Shown: positions 18,594-27,127 of the stretch, piece by piece | How positions within the stretch are numbered: position 1 is the first letter of the stretch | Layout: the number at the start of each line of letters is the position of its first letter | The notes under the pieces: model-generated | The model's input: only the letters and a program-made list of their open reading frames with translations | What the model was told of the DNA's origin: nothing | Databases searched by the model: none | Origin: Runella zeae DSM 19591 | Lineage (GTDB): Bacteria; Bacteroidota; Bacteroidia; Cytophagales; Spirosomataceae | DNA length: 64,000 nucleotides | Assembly (NCBI RefSeq): GCF_000423565.1 | Contig: NZ_AUIF01000017.1 | Coordinates: 62,001-126,000, forward strand | Reading direction: 5' to 3' | Program-made: the position numbers and the translations under genes

Positions 18594-19247
18594 TTAGTGT
18601 TTTAATTTTTCTTTAAATACCTTCCGAAATTTATCCACTTTAGGAGCTACCACAAAAGCACAGTATCCTTGAGTGGGATTGTTGGCAAAAAAGTTTTGGT
18701 GGTAGTCTTCGGCGGCATAAAATTTCACGGCTTTGGATACTTCCGTCACGATAGGTTTACTAAATGCCCCTGATGCATTGAGCTCTTTGATGGCTTTTTC
18801 GGCAAGGGCTTTTTGCTCGGCATCATGATAAAAAATTACTGACCGATACTGTGGGCCTACATCGTTGCCTTGGCGGTCTTTGGTTGTAGGGTCATGTACC
18901 CGAAAAAATACCTCCAACAACTCCACGTACGATACTTTTTTGGGGTCATATTTAACTTCCACGCACTCGGCATGACCCGTAGCTTTGCCACATACTTGCT
19001 CATAGGTGGGATTTTCAACAAACCCTCCCGAATAGCCTGATACTACCGATTCTACTCCTTCCATTTCTTGATATACTGCTTCGGTACACCAAAAACAGCC
19101 CGTTCCAAAAGTGGCCGTTGCCAAGCCTGTCATGGTTTTTGCTTTGTCTTCCATCTGTTCGATTTTTTTTGCTGACTGCTGCCCACAAGAGGTAAGAGCA
19201 GAAAAAGTCAACACACTTAAAAGGATTTTTTTGATGATTGTCTTCAT
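18594..19247 (-). CDS. msrA: Peptide-methionine (S)-S-oxide reductase, lipoprotein form
   Basis: 217 residues. Lipoprotein signal peptide (SALTSC, Cys21), then the MsrA domain with GCFWC at 50-54, in which the first Cys is catalytic, followed by VVSGYSGG, GHAECVEVKYDP and RSVIFYHDAEQ. It reduces methionine-S-sulfoxide in proteins; the signal places it in the periplasm or at a membrane. No MsrB domain is fused. This is the last clearly chromosomal gene before the prophage. Confidence 0.95.
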   Translation of the reverse strand: MKTIIKKILLSVLTFSALTSCGQQSAKKIEQMEDKAKTMTGLATATFGTGCFWCTEAVYQEMEGVESVVSGYSGGFVENPTYEQVCGKATGHAECVEVKYDPKKVSYVELLEVFFRVHDPTTKDRQGNDVGPQYRSVIFYHDAEQKALAEKAIKELNASGAFSKPIVTEVSKAVKFYAAEDYHQNFFANNPTQGYCAFVVAPKVDKFRKVFKEKLKH

Positions 19248-19496
19248 ATTATTTTAACAAAAAAGAAGTGATTAAGTTCTCAATAAAACGCTCCTAACTT
19301 TGCATCGAATCTGAGCACGTTTTGGGAGTACATACGGGAAAAGACTTTGATTTAACGAACTTTGCGTCAAAAAGTTTTGTAATGCAAATATGTGATTTAT
19401 TGTTAATTGATTGATTATGAATGATAAAGATATGTGAAACTTGAAATTTACTTAAAAAGTATAACTTTTTGTTGTTATGCCTTTTAGAAGAACATT
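19248..19496. other. Junction between host chromosome and prophage
   Basis: About 250 AT-rich bases between msrA and the first phage-like gene. It should contain the msrA promoter and the left attachment site. The partner site is outside the window, so no direct repeat can be tested. No tRNA gene is here. Confidence 0.45.
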
Positions 19497-19527
19497 AAAA
19501 AAGGGCTGATTGTTGCAGCCCTTTTTT
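19497..19527 (-). terminator. Rho-independent terminator
   Basis: GGGCTG and CAGCCC flanked by A and T runs (aaaaaa..tttttt), 7-base loop. It ends the minus-strand gene that stops at 19540. Confidence 0.85.
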
Positions 19528-19539
19528 AATGATGTATGT

Positions 19540-20382
19540 TTAACTTGTTTTGAGTCCTAGGTATTCGCAAAAGTATTTCTTGTCATACCTATAGGGAAAC
19601 CGTGTTTTGTGAAGATTTTCGCGTATCACCCAAAGACTAGGAAAACATAGGGTTTCAACTCCGTCCCTGTCTTCGTAAGTTGGCATTTTTAAGAAGGCAT
19701 CAATTCCTGCGCACTGTTCCAGTTTAAAACGCTTGCTGTTAGATTCGTATTCTAGCATTTCGTGTAGATTTACAACTCTGGCGGCAGTGGCCATTTCTTT
19801 CTCCATAAGGATATTACAAAGTACGCGTAAATTTATGGGCTCGTTATACTCCTTTACAAGGAGAGTGAAGTTACTTCTTATCTCCTCTTCTGTGTCCATA
19901 TAATCGCACGAAACCGAAACTCTACATCGAATGTTATTAGATTCCATTTCGTCTATAATGGATAAGATTATAGCGTAGTGGTGCATTGTGTTTATTGTGT
20001 CAACAAAATTAGGATGCGCGTATCTTATTTCTATGTTCTGAAATCTTATCGACTCTTCTTTGTTGGCTTCGTAGTTCACCATGCACTCAGGTTCACCCAT
20101 TACATATCTATCTATGTCTGGATAATCGCCATATACATCATATTGCATATCTACCTGCTTAGGGGCAACAAAGTCCAACCCAATGGATTTTCGATAATCT
20201 AAAAACTTGGTTTCGTTGTCGCTCTTATTGCTTAGGTAGCTCTTTTGTATTTCTCTTGTTTCGTTGGCGTAATAGGGGCTTGTGAGAATGCTTTTGTGAG
20301 TTTTTATTTTCTCTGCAACCTCAATAGCGTATTGAAAAAATTCATCGGGGGTGTTGAAATGTTGAATTTTAATAGTCTTCAT
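19540..20382 (-). CDS. Phage protein of unknown function, possible vWA-like partner of the AAA+ ATPase
   Basis: 280 residues from the ATG at 20382 (MKTIKIQHFN); the frame is open to 20415 but the extra part would include the -7 box region. The N-terminal half is helical and charged; a segment YPDIDRYVMGEPECM precedes IEIRYAHPNF and a helix plus strand (HHYAIILSIIDEMESNNIRCRVSVS) that reads like the first half of a degenerate von Willebrand A fold. It follows the MoxR/CobS-type ATPase and has the same kind of operator-promoter and the same 15-bp leader. MoxR-type ATPases usually work with vWA proteins, which is why this is proposed; it is not proven. Confidence 0.6.
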   Translation of the reverse strand: MKTIKIQHFNTPDEFFQYAIEVAEKIKTHKSILTSPYYANETREIQKSYLSNKSDNETKFLDYRKSIGLDFVAPKQVDMQYDVYGDYPDIDRYVMGEPECMVNYEANKEESIRFQNIEIRYAHPNFVDTINTMHHYAIILSIIDEMESNNIRCRVSVSCDYMDTEEEIRSNFTLLVKEYNEPINLRVLCNILMEKEMATAARVVNLHEMLEYESNSKRFKLEQCAGIDAFLKMPTYEDRDGVETLCFPSLWVIRENLHKTRFPYRYDKKYFCEYLGLKTS

Positions 20383-20394
20383 TTTTTGCAATTG

Positions 20395-20409
20395 TTTGAT
20401 GTTTGACTT
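20395..20409 (-). repeat. 15-bp leader repeat, copy 1
   Basis: AAGTCAAACATCAAA on the minus strand, just downstream of a predicted promoter. Exact copies lie at 21892-21906 and 57840-57854, each in the leader of a minus-strand phage gene. Confidence 0.6.
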
Positions 20410-20412
20410 ATA

Positions 20413-20443
20413 CAAAGATAGTTTCAGATACTATCATTATCAA
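20413..20443 (-). promoter_or_regulatory. Phage promoter with palindromic operator, site 1
   Basis: Minus strand: -33 TTG, 20-base spacer, -7 TATCTTTG (TAnnTTTG type). The palindrome GATAGTATCTGAAACTATC (20417-20435) fills the spacer and overlaps the -7 box. It drives the gene starting at 20382. Confidence 0.7.
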
Positions 20444-20491
20444 GCATTTTGATAAATATTTTTTCAAAACCACGTGATATATTGAATAAAA

Positions 20492-20518
20492 AAACAGGAA
20501 CTTTTATTGTTCCTGTTT
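20492..20518 (-). terminator. Rho-independent terminator of the AAA+ gene
   Basis: AAACAGGAAC (20492-20501) pairs with GTTCCTGTTT (20509-20518); on the minus strand a T run follows. Confidence 0.88.
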
Positions 20519-20544
20519 AAACTCTTTGATGGTGCTAATAACCA

Positions 20545-21879
20545 CTATTTTGGGTAGTGTTTTAAAAATATAGACTCTGCTCTCTGAGAGATATTTTGTG
20601 GCATCCCTTTGGATATGCGAGTTGTAAATACGTGAAGAGGTGCAAGTCCAGCGGCCAAAAGTTTTGCCCCCTGAATTGTGGCGCGCGGAGAGATAATGAC
20701 CCTTTCATTGGCAAGCTCTTTACGTATTTCTTGTACACACTTTGCAAGTTTGGCATCGCCACTTATTGCTACCTCTAAAGCTTCATCGTAACCAAATTCT
20801 ATCATTGAAAATCTGTCTAAGGTTGCGGCATCCAATTGGTTCCTCCCAACGTATTGGCGGTCTGCACCTTGTCCAAAGGTGTTTGCGCAAGCGATTAACA
20901 CAAAGTCGGTATGTTTTTTCACCATTTTATCAGCAAAAGCACAAATATCATTTGCCAGTGCCGAATTTAAAACTGCCAATACATTGGGGTTTCCTAAATC
21001 TATTTCATCGATCACGAACACTCCCCCAAACTCAAAGGCTTGACGAAATTCGGTAGAAACATATCTACCATTCGCGTCCATGTACCCCAAAAGTTCTGCT
21101 TTGCTAGTTTGAGCGCAAACCGATTTGCAGTAAAAATCAAGCTCAAGGATTTCGGCTACTTTTTCGCATGTAGTAGTTTTACCACTACCCGCTGGCCCCA
21201 CCAACATGATATTGTCACGCACAGAAACGTGGATAAGGATTTTTTCAAACTCTTTATGTACAAGACCTGATGGTTTAACTGGTTGATTGTTTATTGATAT
21301 ATTAAGGGTCTTTGGGGTGATATTACTTATAATGCCTGAAACTTTATCAAGGGTGTCTTTTAGCTCGCTAATAGGTAGTTCTACCTCTTCTTTAATAAGT
21401 TCTCTTACTTTGGCTTCGTCAATCTCTGTTTTTGGAGCCTGAAACATCAAGGCTTTTAGCGCCGCTGCCATATTTTCGGCCACTTCATCAACGTTTGAAG
21501 GGGTTGCTACGTTTTGTGTAGACGTTGAGGGTGTTATTTGTTTCTGAGGAGCAACTGGCACCGGTTTGGGTTCAACAGTAGTTTGCACTGGATTAACTAC
21601 AGGGGTAGAAGTTTTTGGAATTACTGGCATAGGAACAGAGGTGCTAATAGGTTGAGCTTTGCGCTTTACGGTTGCACCTGCCAAAATCTCAGATTCTTTG
21701 TCTAGTGCACGTCTAGCGTGATTATACCATTTGGTAATATCTACCTCCAGTAGTTCACATAGATCAGACCATTTTTTTACGGTATCCCAGCTAAGTGATT
21801 CGTCTAGGTGGCGGTATTTAGCCACATACTCAGATACATTTTGAAATTCTTTGGTAGAGAATACGAGTGCAGTTTTCAT
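20545..21879 (-). CDS. MoxR/CobS-type AAA+ ATPase
   Basis: 444 residues. The N-terminal part (1-75) is helical and may bind a partner, followed by a Pro/Thr/Val-rich linker (about 76-130) and a short helical segment. The AAA+ core has Walker A GPAGSGKT (228-235), Walker B FVIDEID (288-294), a sensor-1 region LIACANT (328-334) and a DRF arginine finger (355-357). The layout resembles CobS and other MoxR-group ATPases seen in large phages, which remodel protein complexes. It has its own operator-promoter and terminator, so it is a separate unit from the vWA-like gene downstream but likely co-regulated. Confidence 0.82.
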   Translation of the reverse strand: MKTALVFSTKEFQNVSEYVAKYRHLDESLSWDTVKKWSDLCELLEVDITKWYNHARRALDKESEILAGATVKRKAQPISTSVPMPVIPKTSTPVVNPVQTTVEPKPVPVAPQKQITPSTSTQNVATPSNVDEVAENMAAALKALMFQAPKTEIDEAKVRELIKEEVELPISELKDTLDKVSGIISNITPKTLNISINNQPVKPSGLVHKEFEKILIHVSVRDNIMLVGPAGSGKTTTCEKVAEILELDFYCKSVCAQTSKAELLGYMDANGRYVSTEFRQAFEFGGVFVIDEIDLGNPNVLAVLNSALANDICAFADKMVKKHTDFVLIACANTFGQGADRQYVGRNQLDAATLDRFSMIEFGYDEALEVAISGDAKLAKCVQEIRKELANERVIISPRATIQGAKLLAAGLAPLHVFTTRISKGMPQNISQRAESIFLKHYPK

Positions 21880-21891
21880 TTTTTAAGAAGT

Positions 21892-21906
21892 TTTGATGTT
21901 TGACTT
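21892..21906 (-). repeat. 15-bp leader repeat, copy 2
   Basis: Exact copy of AAGTCAAACATCAAA (minus strand) in the leader of the AAA+ ATPase gene. Confidence 0.6.
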
Positions 21907-21928
21907 GTTTTTTCGTCTGATGACATTG

Positions 21929-21962
21929 CAAATATAGTGTCTGAAACTATCATAAGTCAAGT
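21929..21962 (-). promoter_or_regulatory. Phage promoter with palindromic operator, site 2
   Basis: Minus strand: -33 TTG, 21-base spacer, -7 TATATTTG. The operator-like GATAGTTTCAGACACTATA (21933-21951) overlaps the -7 box. It drives the AAA+ ATPase gene. Confidence 0.72.
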
Positions 21963-22046
21963 ATTTTGAATAATATTTTTTTCAAAAAGTATAAAATCTT
22001 TTAAAATCTCTTAAATATCATCAAAATTCACTTACGCGCGAAACAA

Positions 22047-22074
22047 TTGATAGTTTCAAAAACTATTATATTTG
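22047..22074 (+). promoter_or_regulatory. Phage promoter with palindromic operator, site 3
   Basis: Plus strand: TTG (22047-22049), 17-base spacer, -7 TATATTTG (22067-22074). The operator GATAGTTTCAAAAACTATT (22049-22067) fills the spacer; a half site GATAGTATT follows at 22082. It drives the methyltransferase-terminase block. Confidence 0.68.
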
Positions 22075-22118
22075 TCCTGATGATAGTATTTGTAGTTTAA
22101 TTGTTTCGTCAGACAACC

Positions 22119-23279
22119 ATGAAAATTGTTATTTCAGAAGCTCTATCTAATCTGCCAGTAATCAATTCAAACGATGTAAAGCCGCTTCAAGGAAACCTAA
22201 AGGATTTAAGTAAAAAGGAGTACAAAAAGCTTAAGTCTAGCATTCAAAAGAAAGGTTTTTTTGTCCCTCTGTACGTTTGGTTTGATGAAGGTACAGACAA
22301 TGCGTACACCTTAGACGGACACCAGCGCCTTAGGGTGATTCAAAAGGAAAGCCCCAAAGGGGTAAACTTACCCTTTGTGCGTATTGAGGCTAGTAATGTC
22401 AATGACGCTAAAGAGCGCCTACTTCTCATAGATAGCAAATACGGAGAGGTAACTAAAGAGGGTTTTGACGAGTTTACAGCCGACTTGCTAGATTTTGAGG
22501 AGTTTACTAAAGAGCTTACCACTTTTGATAACATGCTAGACGAGAGCTGGACGGGTGCGGTTTCGTCTGGAGAAGTTTCGTCTGGAAGCGAAGAAGGGCA
22601 GTCTAGTGAAATCAATCAAACCAGTACTTTACAGCCAAATCCGAATGTTGTTTCTATCGCCGAGTGTGTGGATAACATAGAATTCATGAAACGTTATCCA
22701 GACGGATTTTTTGACATAGCTGTAGTAGATCCGCCTTATGGTATCAATATAGCAGCAAAGCCTCATAGAAACAACCACAAACCTAAACAGTGGGATAAAA
22801 ACATACCCACCAAAGAGTTTTTTGACGAACTATTCAGAGTTTCGAAGCAACAAATTATTTGGGGTGGCAACTATTTCATTGAGTTTTTAAGTAACACACA
22901 GTGTTTTATTTTTTGGTATAAACACAATCCGGCACCCTCCTTTTCGGACGGCGAAATGGCTTGGACGAGCTTCAAACGACCTGCTATTTGTTTTGATTAT
23001 GAGTACTATGGAAACCATGAAAATGGCTCAGTGCGCAAAGAAAAGAGTATTCACCCTACCCAAAAACCTGTAGAGCTCTATGACTTTGTCTTTACTAGGT
23101 TTGCTGAACCGGGCTTTAAGATACTGGATACTCATTTGGGCTCTGGATCGTCCAGAATAAGTTCCTACAAAAACGGCCTTGACTTTTACGCCTGCGATAA
23201 CGATATGGAGATTTTTGAAGACCAAGAAAAGCGCTTTAATGCGTTCGTAAACTCATTTAAACATGGAGAAGAACAATAG
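22119..23279 (+). CDS. DNA methyltransferase with N-terminal ParB-like domain
   Basis: 386 residues from the ATG at 22119 (a TTG six codons upstream is less likely). A ParB/sulfiredoxin-like domain covers about 10-110 (KPLQGNLKDLSK, DGHQR at 66-70). A Ser/Gly-rich linker (145-165) leads to an N4/N6-type methylase: DPPY at 204-207 first, HPTQKP at 312-317, then the SAM-binding DTHLGSGSS at 337-345, the beta-class order. Such fusions are common beside phage terminase genes and may protect phage DNA or mark it for packaging. The target sequence is unknown. It overlaps the next gene by 17 bases. Confidence 0.87.
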   Translation: MKIVISEALSNLPVINSNDVKPLQGNLKDLSKKEYKKLKSSIQKKGFFVPLYVWFDEGTDNAYTLDGHQRLRVIQKESPKGVNLPFVRIEASNVNDAKERLLLIDSKYGEVTKEGFDEFTADLLDFEEFTKELTTFDNMLDESWTGAVSSGEVSSGSEEGQSSEINQTSTLQPNPNVVSIAECVDNIEFMKRYPDGFFDIAVVDPPYGINIAAKPHRNNHKPKQWDKNIPTKEFFDELFRVSKQQIIWGGNYFIEFLSNTQCFIFWYKHNPAPSFSDGEMAWTSFKRPAICFDYEYYGNHENGSVRKEKSIHPTQKPVELYDFVFTRFAEPGFKILDTHLGSGSSRISSYKNGLDFYACDNDMEIFEDQEKRFNAFVNSFKHGEEQ

Positions 23280-23796
23280 GCCCAAAAAAGAAAAGGGTAC
23301 GCCCGGCGCAAAGAAGCTACCCATTGATTGGGATTTTGTAAAAGAGCGTCTAGCCTTGTTTGTTGAAAATGTGGACATAGCCGCTGAGTTAGGTATTCAC
23401 TATACCACACTTGAGCAGCGCTGCAAAGAGCCGTTCAAGAAAAAGACTCCTGAGCTGGGTGGATTGGGAATGACATTGTCGGAGCTTCGTCAACAATGTC
23501 GCGCCCGGACTAAAAAGCAACTACTTGCTGCACAAATCAAAATGGCAATGGGTACGACTGTTATAACCGAAAAAAACAACAAAGGTGTACCAGTTAAGTT
23601 TAAGCACATTATGCCAGACGTAACCATGCTCATTCATTTAGGTAAAAACTTTTTGGATCAATCTGACAAGGTCAAGAATGAACACAGTTTTGCTGGATTT
23701 ATCATCGAAGATGTGCAAAGTACAGGCGAATTCCTACCTCCAATGCTTGATGAATCACAAGGGGAGTTACCCCCAATGCTCAGTGATGACGAATGA
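23263..23796 (+). CDS. Putative terminase small subunit
   Basis: 177 residues. A basic N terminus (MEKNNRPKKEKGTPGAKK) precedes a helix-turn-helix-like segment (FVENVDIAAELGIHYTTLEQRC, about 40-62) and a second helical part (LRQQCRARTKKQLLAAQIKMAMG). The tail is acidic. The small size, the DNA-binding N-terminal region and the four-base overlap with the large terminase gene point to the small terminase subunit, which recognises packaging sites. Sequence similarity could not be checked. Confidence 0.7.
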   Translation: MEKNNRPKKEKGTPGAKKLPIDWDFVKERLALFVENVDIAAELGIHYTTLEQRCKEPFKKKTPELGGLGMTLSELRQQCRARTKKQLLAAQIKMAMGTTVITEKNNKGVPVKFKHIMPDVTMLIHLGKNFLDQSDKVKNEHSFAGFIIEDVQSTGEFLPPMLDESQGELPPMLSDDE

Positions 23797-25214
23797 CACT
23801 AGCCAGCCAGAAGATACTACGCAAAAACAAAGATGGTCAACTCTTTCGGGTAATTCGTCCGCAAAGCAGTGATAGTTTGCTGCGTACGTATCATGCACTA
23901 AAAGCGGCCAACACTACATATATCGTGAATTATGGCGGCGGGGGCTCTGGCAAATCATACTCAACAGCTCTGCATATTGTACGCAAGTGTTTAGAATCAA
24001 ATCAAAAGGTTCTTGTCATTCGCAAAGTTGCCAATTCTTTAAATGATAGTGTAGTTAGTCAGTTTCTGGAAGTGGCATTGCCATTTTGGGGAATGGAAAA
24101 AGGTACTGATTACTACTACAACAAGTCCAATCGGACGATTTTCTTCAAGAATTCGGAAAGTACAATTCGGTTTCGAGGTCTTGATAATCCTGAGAAAATG
24201 AAATCAATTCAGGGGATCACCGTTGTTTGGGTTGAAGAGGCTACAGAACTATCAGAGAGCGATTTTGATATACTTTCAGGCCGTATCCGTGGCCAGATTG
24301 AGCCCCAAATTATTCTTACCTACAACCCTATTAGTGAGCTGCATTGGCTCAAAAAGCGATTTCACTCAGACAAATTTGAAAAGAAAAAACCCAATCATGA
24401 GTTCTATTGGTACAAACATGATAGAGTAACAGTTATTTTTTCCACATACCTAATTAACCCATTCGTCGGACAAAAGTACATAGACGATATGGCATGGTAT
24501 GCAGACAATGATGCACAATACTACCGAGTTTATGCGCGTGGCGAATGGGGGATTATTAAGCCGGACAATCCCTTTTTCAGTGCCTACAAAGAAAACGTAA
24601 ACGTTGGACTACCAGAATACGATCCGGGTAGTCCTGTCTATCTTTCTTGGGATTTTAACAAGGTCAACACTTGTCTTGTAAGCCAACATTTTGACGCGGG
24701 AGGTTCTATCAATTATTTGGAGGTAATTCACGGTATAGGTGATTTGCGAGAGATGTGTCGCTATATTGTACAAACCTACGGACTTTGGAATCTTTACTAT
24801 TTAACGGGTGATAGTACTGGACGCGGCGCAAGTGCATACTCAACAGGTAATAGGCCAGCATATGAAAGTATTAAGGCCTATCTTATTGAGTTCGGACTAA
24901 ATCAACGATATATTGACAGCTCACGGCTAATTCTCAAAAACCCTAATACAAACGCTTCTAGGCACTTTGTTAATGCTCTTATCTTATACTTTGGCAGTCT
25001 CCTGTGTATACACAAAGAGAAGTGTAAACTCCTACTTGACGATCTATCAAAAACAAAAACTCTTTCTGATGGAAGCATTGACAAAAACGACTGTAATAAG
25101 TTAGATTACGGTCATGCGGGTGATGCGTTTCGATATGATTTGCACGCTTTCGAGAAAGATACATTTGAATATTTGCGGAAATCGGGAAAAGCCGTAATTT
25201 CGTCTCAAGATTGA
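23793..25214 (+). CDS. terL: Terminase large subunit
   Basis: 473 residues. ATPase domain with Walker A GGGGSGKS (48-55) and Walker B VVWVEEAT (144-151), followed by a coupling motif region (LTYNPISE). The nuclease domain begins near 280 with SWDFN (Asp287) and has TGDSTGRGAS and the C-terminal DYGHAGDAFRYDLHAF, where the last acidic metal ligands usually lie. It powers DNA packaging and cuts the concatemer. It starts on the stop of the small subunit gene (ATGA). Confidence 0.93.
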   Translation: MTLASQKILRKNKDGQLFRVIRPQSSDSLLRTYHALKAANTTYIVNYGGGGSGKSYSTALHIVRKCLESNQKVLVIRKVANSLNDSVVSQFLEVALPFWGMEKGTDYYYNKSNRTIFFKNSESTIRFRGLDNPEKMKSIQGITVVWVEEATELSESDFDILSGRIRGQIEPQIILTYNPISELHWLKKRFHSDKFEKKKPNHEFYWYKHDRVTVIFSTYLINPFVGQKYIDDMAWYADNDAQYYRVYARGEWGIIKPDNPFFSAYKENVNVGLPEYDPGSPVYLSWDFNKVNTCLVSQHFDAGGSINYLEVIHGIGDLREMCRYIVQTYGLWNLYYLTGDSTGRGASAYSTGNRPAYESIKAYLIEFGLNQRYIDSSRLILKNPNTNASRHFVNALILYFGSLLCIHKEKCKLLLDDLSKTKTLSDGSIDKNDCNKLDYGHAGDAFRYDLHAFEKDTFEYLRKSGKAVISSQD

Positions 25215-25231
25215 TAGTATTAGAACTTATC
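25213..25231 (+). promoter_or_regulatory. Degenerate operator-like palindrome at the end of terL
   Basis: GATAGTATTAGAACTTATC resembles the phage operator with several mismatches and lies 4 bases before the next start codon. No clear -7 box is seen. Confidence 0.3.
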
Positions 25232-25234
25232 ATT

Positions 25235-26182
25235 ATGAACAATTTAATTCAAGGTGTCGGCTTTAGAGGTATAACTGAAGAACAGGGTGTTCTTTTTTGG
25301 GTGAACGATGTACCGGGTATGAGTGAAGAACTTGTAACGTCCGTCAACAATAGAGAGGATATTGTTGATTTTGTCACTCAGCTTCACGCTATCACAGCTC
25401 CAAAGTTTCGGCGCATGGTTATGGGTGTGCTTTCGAAATCTTGCGACTGGAAACAGGTGCTTTCGAAGTTTCCAAGAAGTAGTTTACCTGCAAAGCCAGA
25501 GTTTTATATACCGGAAAATGTTGTGTGTAGAATAAGCTGCGGCGCTGGTAGTAAATACACCATGGTGCGACTGACAGAGGTGGTGTTTAGTGCAAAAAGC
25601 GCCGGAAGTGCAACTTTGTATATTTTTAAACTCCCCTTTATGGAGCTTGTTCAAGAGGTTGAGGTAAATGTGTTGGTTGGAAAAAATAAAGTCTCTGTAA
25701 GTTTTCCCGATTGGTCAGACGAAATACTGCATCAGGGTATTGTATTGCAACTTGTGTCGCAGGACGTTCAGCTATACGCCTTAGAAAGGGAGAGTTTGGC
25801 TGGAAACCTAGAGGTTATAGATACCTTTATTAACAGAGAAGATGCCCCTGCTTTTCTTTTGTGTGATGCCCACATTGCATCTAATTTAGATGCCTTAATA
25901 GACGCGTACGCACTCGAACTATCGGAGGCATATGCCTATCTTCTTGCGGCCAATCTTTTGGAGTATAAACTATCCAGCTATAAACTAAGTCTCTTTACCA
26001 ATTCAAAGAGACAAGACTCGGAATTTAGGTCTACACAGTACCCAAAAGAAGCGGAACTATCAATAAAAGCTATTTCAAACACTCTTTCTGACGAAATAAC
26101 GAGTGCACAATTCGTGCCATATGAACCCGCGTCTACTTACAGTTTAGGAACTTTTAATGTATTTGAAGACAATGACTACTAA
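25235..26182 (+). CDS. Phage structural protein of unknown function
   Basis: 315 residues from ATG 25235. It contains beta-rich stretches (VVCRISCGAGSKYTMVRLTEVVFSA, then NVLVGKNKVSVSFPDW) and a helical C-terminal part. I do not recognise the family. It lies directly after the terminase and before the tail completion genes, so a neck, connector or tail role is likely. It overlaps the next gene by 11 bases. Confidence 0.65.
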   Translation: MNNLIQGVGFRGITEEQGVLFWVNDVPGMSEELVTSVNNREDIVDFVTQLHAITAPKFRRMVMGVLSKSCDWKQVLSKFPRSSLPAKPEFYIPENVVCRISCGAGSKYTMVRLTEVVFSAKSAGSATLYIFKLPFMELVQEVEVNVLVGKNKVSVSFPDWSDEILHQGIVLQLVSQDVQLYALERESLAGNLEVIDTFINREDAPAFLLCDAHIASNLDALIDAYALELSEAYAYLLAANLLEYKLSSYKLSLFTNSKRQDSEFRSTQYPKEAELSIKAISNTLSDEITSAQFVPYEPASTYSLGTFNVFEDNDY

Positions 26183-26627
26183 TGCTTTGGAGGTCTTTAC
26201 GGATATAGTAAAGCAGTTGCGCCGGATTGAAAACATAACTCCATACAATTTAGAGCAAGCGGCTGAAACAGCTCACTCTGACGTGATTCAAAGGATTGAA
26301 AACGGCATAAATAGCAGTGGGCAAACAATGGAGAGTGTGTCTACAGAAAAGTTAGGGCGGTACTCCCGTAGTCATGGACGTAGACGTGTCACAAAAGGAC
26401 TGCCTATTGACCGCGTAACACTAAAATTCACAGGGGAAATGATACAGTCTTTTAAACTAATAGAAAGATTGCCACGTGAGGTTTCAGTTGGTTTTGATAG
26501 TGAAAAAGCAGCCGAAATAGCCAGCTATAATGCAGAGCGTTTTGGTGTAGCTTTTAATATGAATAACAGCGAAGAAAAAAGGGCAACAAACAGATTTATT
26601 CAACTTTTTAACGGATTCATTAAATGA
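26172..26627 (+). CDS. Putative head-tail or tail completion protein (gp10/virion morphogenesis-like)
   Basis: 151 residues from ATG 26172; an ATG at 26157 is an alternative. A helical N terminus (YNLEQAAETAHSDVIQRIENGINSSG) is followed by basic residues and a pattern LKFTGEMIQSFK..VSVGFDSEKAAEIASYNAERFGVAF, like the 'IHQFG-TPARPF' region of HK97 gp10 and Mu gpG-like proteins. The size and position before the tail terminator-like gene fit. Confidence in the family is moderate. Confidence 0.55.
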   Translation: MTTNALEVFTDIVKQLRRIENITPYNLEQAAETAHSDVIQRIENGINSSGQTMESVSTEKLGRYSRSHGRRRVTKGLPIDRVTLKFTGEMIQSFKLIERLPREVSVGFDSEKAAEIASYNAERFGVAFNMNNSEEKRATNRFIQLFNGFIK

Positions 26628-27127
26628 TTTTAGTTCCTACAGATCAGATTCCAGAATTAATTGACTTGGCCTTTGCGACCCGAGTCAATCCTTGTAACAA
26701 CATAACTTTGCAAGCCTCTGGCTTTGTGAATGAGGTGTACAGTGAAGAAGAGAAGCGTACAGTTTTGTACGTAAACTCTTTAAAACAACAATGGAGTCTA
26801 GATGATTCTGCTCAGTACAATACTATTCACGTGGTTTTGTCTGGCACAAAAGACTCTGCCGAAGAATTTGGCACCTATGAAGAGGGAGTCTATTCTATTC
26901 AATGCATTTTTGGCGTTATCAACTTTGGTCCTGAAATACAATTCCTATCCGCCATTCAAGCTATCGAAAGTGTAGAAGGGCTAAAGGTTGTATCATTCAA
27001 TTGTCAAACAATGAGTGTTTTACGAAACACATTTAAACTAAAGTTTGACGACAACTTCAATTTACCTCCTTACGCAACCGCCTTTACTGTCACCTACGAA
27101 ATTAAAAACGTTGGATTTTATGAATAA
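26624..27127 (+). CDS. Phage protein, possibly tail terminator
   Basis: 167 residues, no signal peptide, alternating helix and strand. It begins on the stop of the previous gene (ATGA overlap) and overlaps the next gene by 8 bases. The position between the gp10-like gene and the tail chaperone and tape measure genes is where tail terminator and neck proteins lie; the sequence itself is not recognised. Confidence 0.6.
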   Translation: MILVPTDQIPELIDLAFATRVNPCNNITLQASGFVNEVYSEEEKRTVLYVNSLKQQWSLDDSAQYNTIHVVLSGTKDSAEEFGTYEEGVYSIQCIFGVINFGPEIQFLSAIQAIESVEGLKVVSFNCQTMSVLRNTFKLKFDDNFNLPPYATAFTVTYEIKNVGFYE

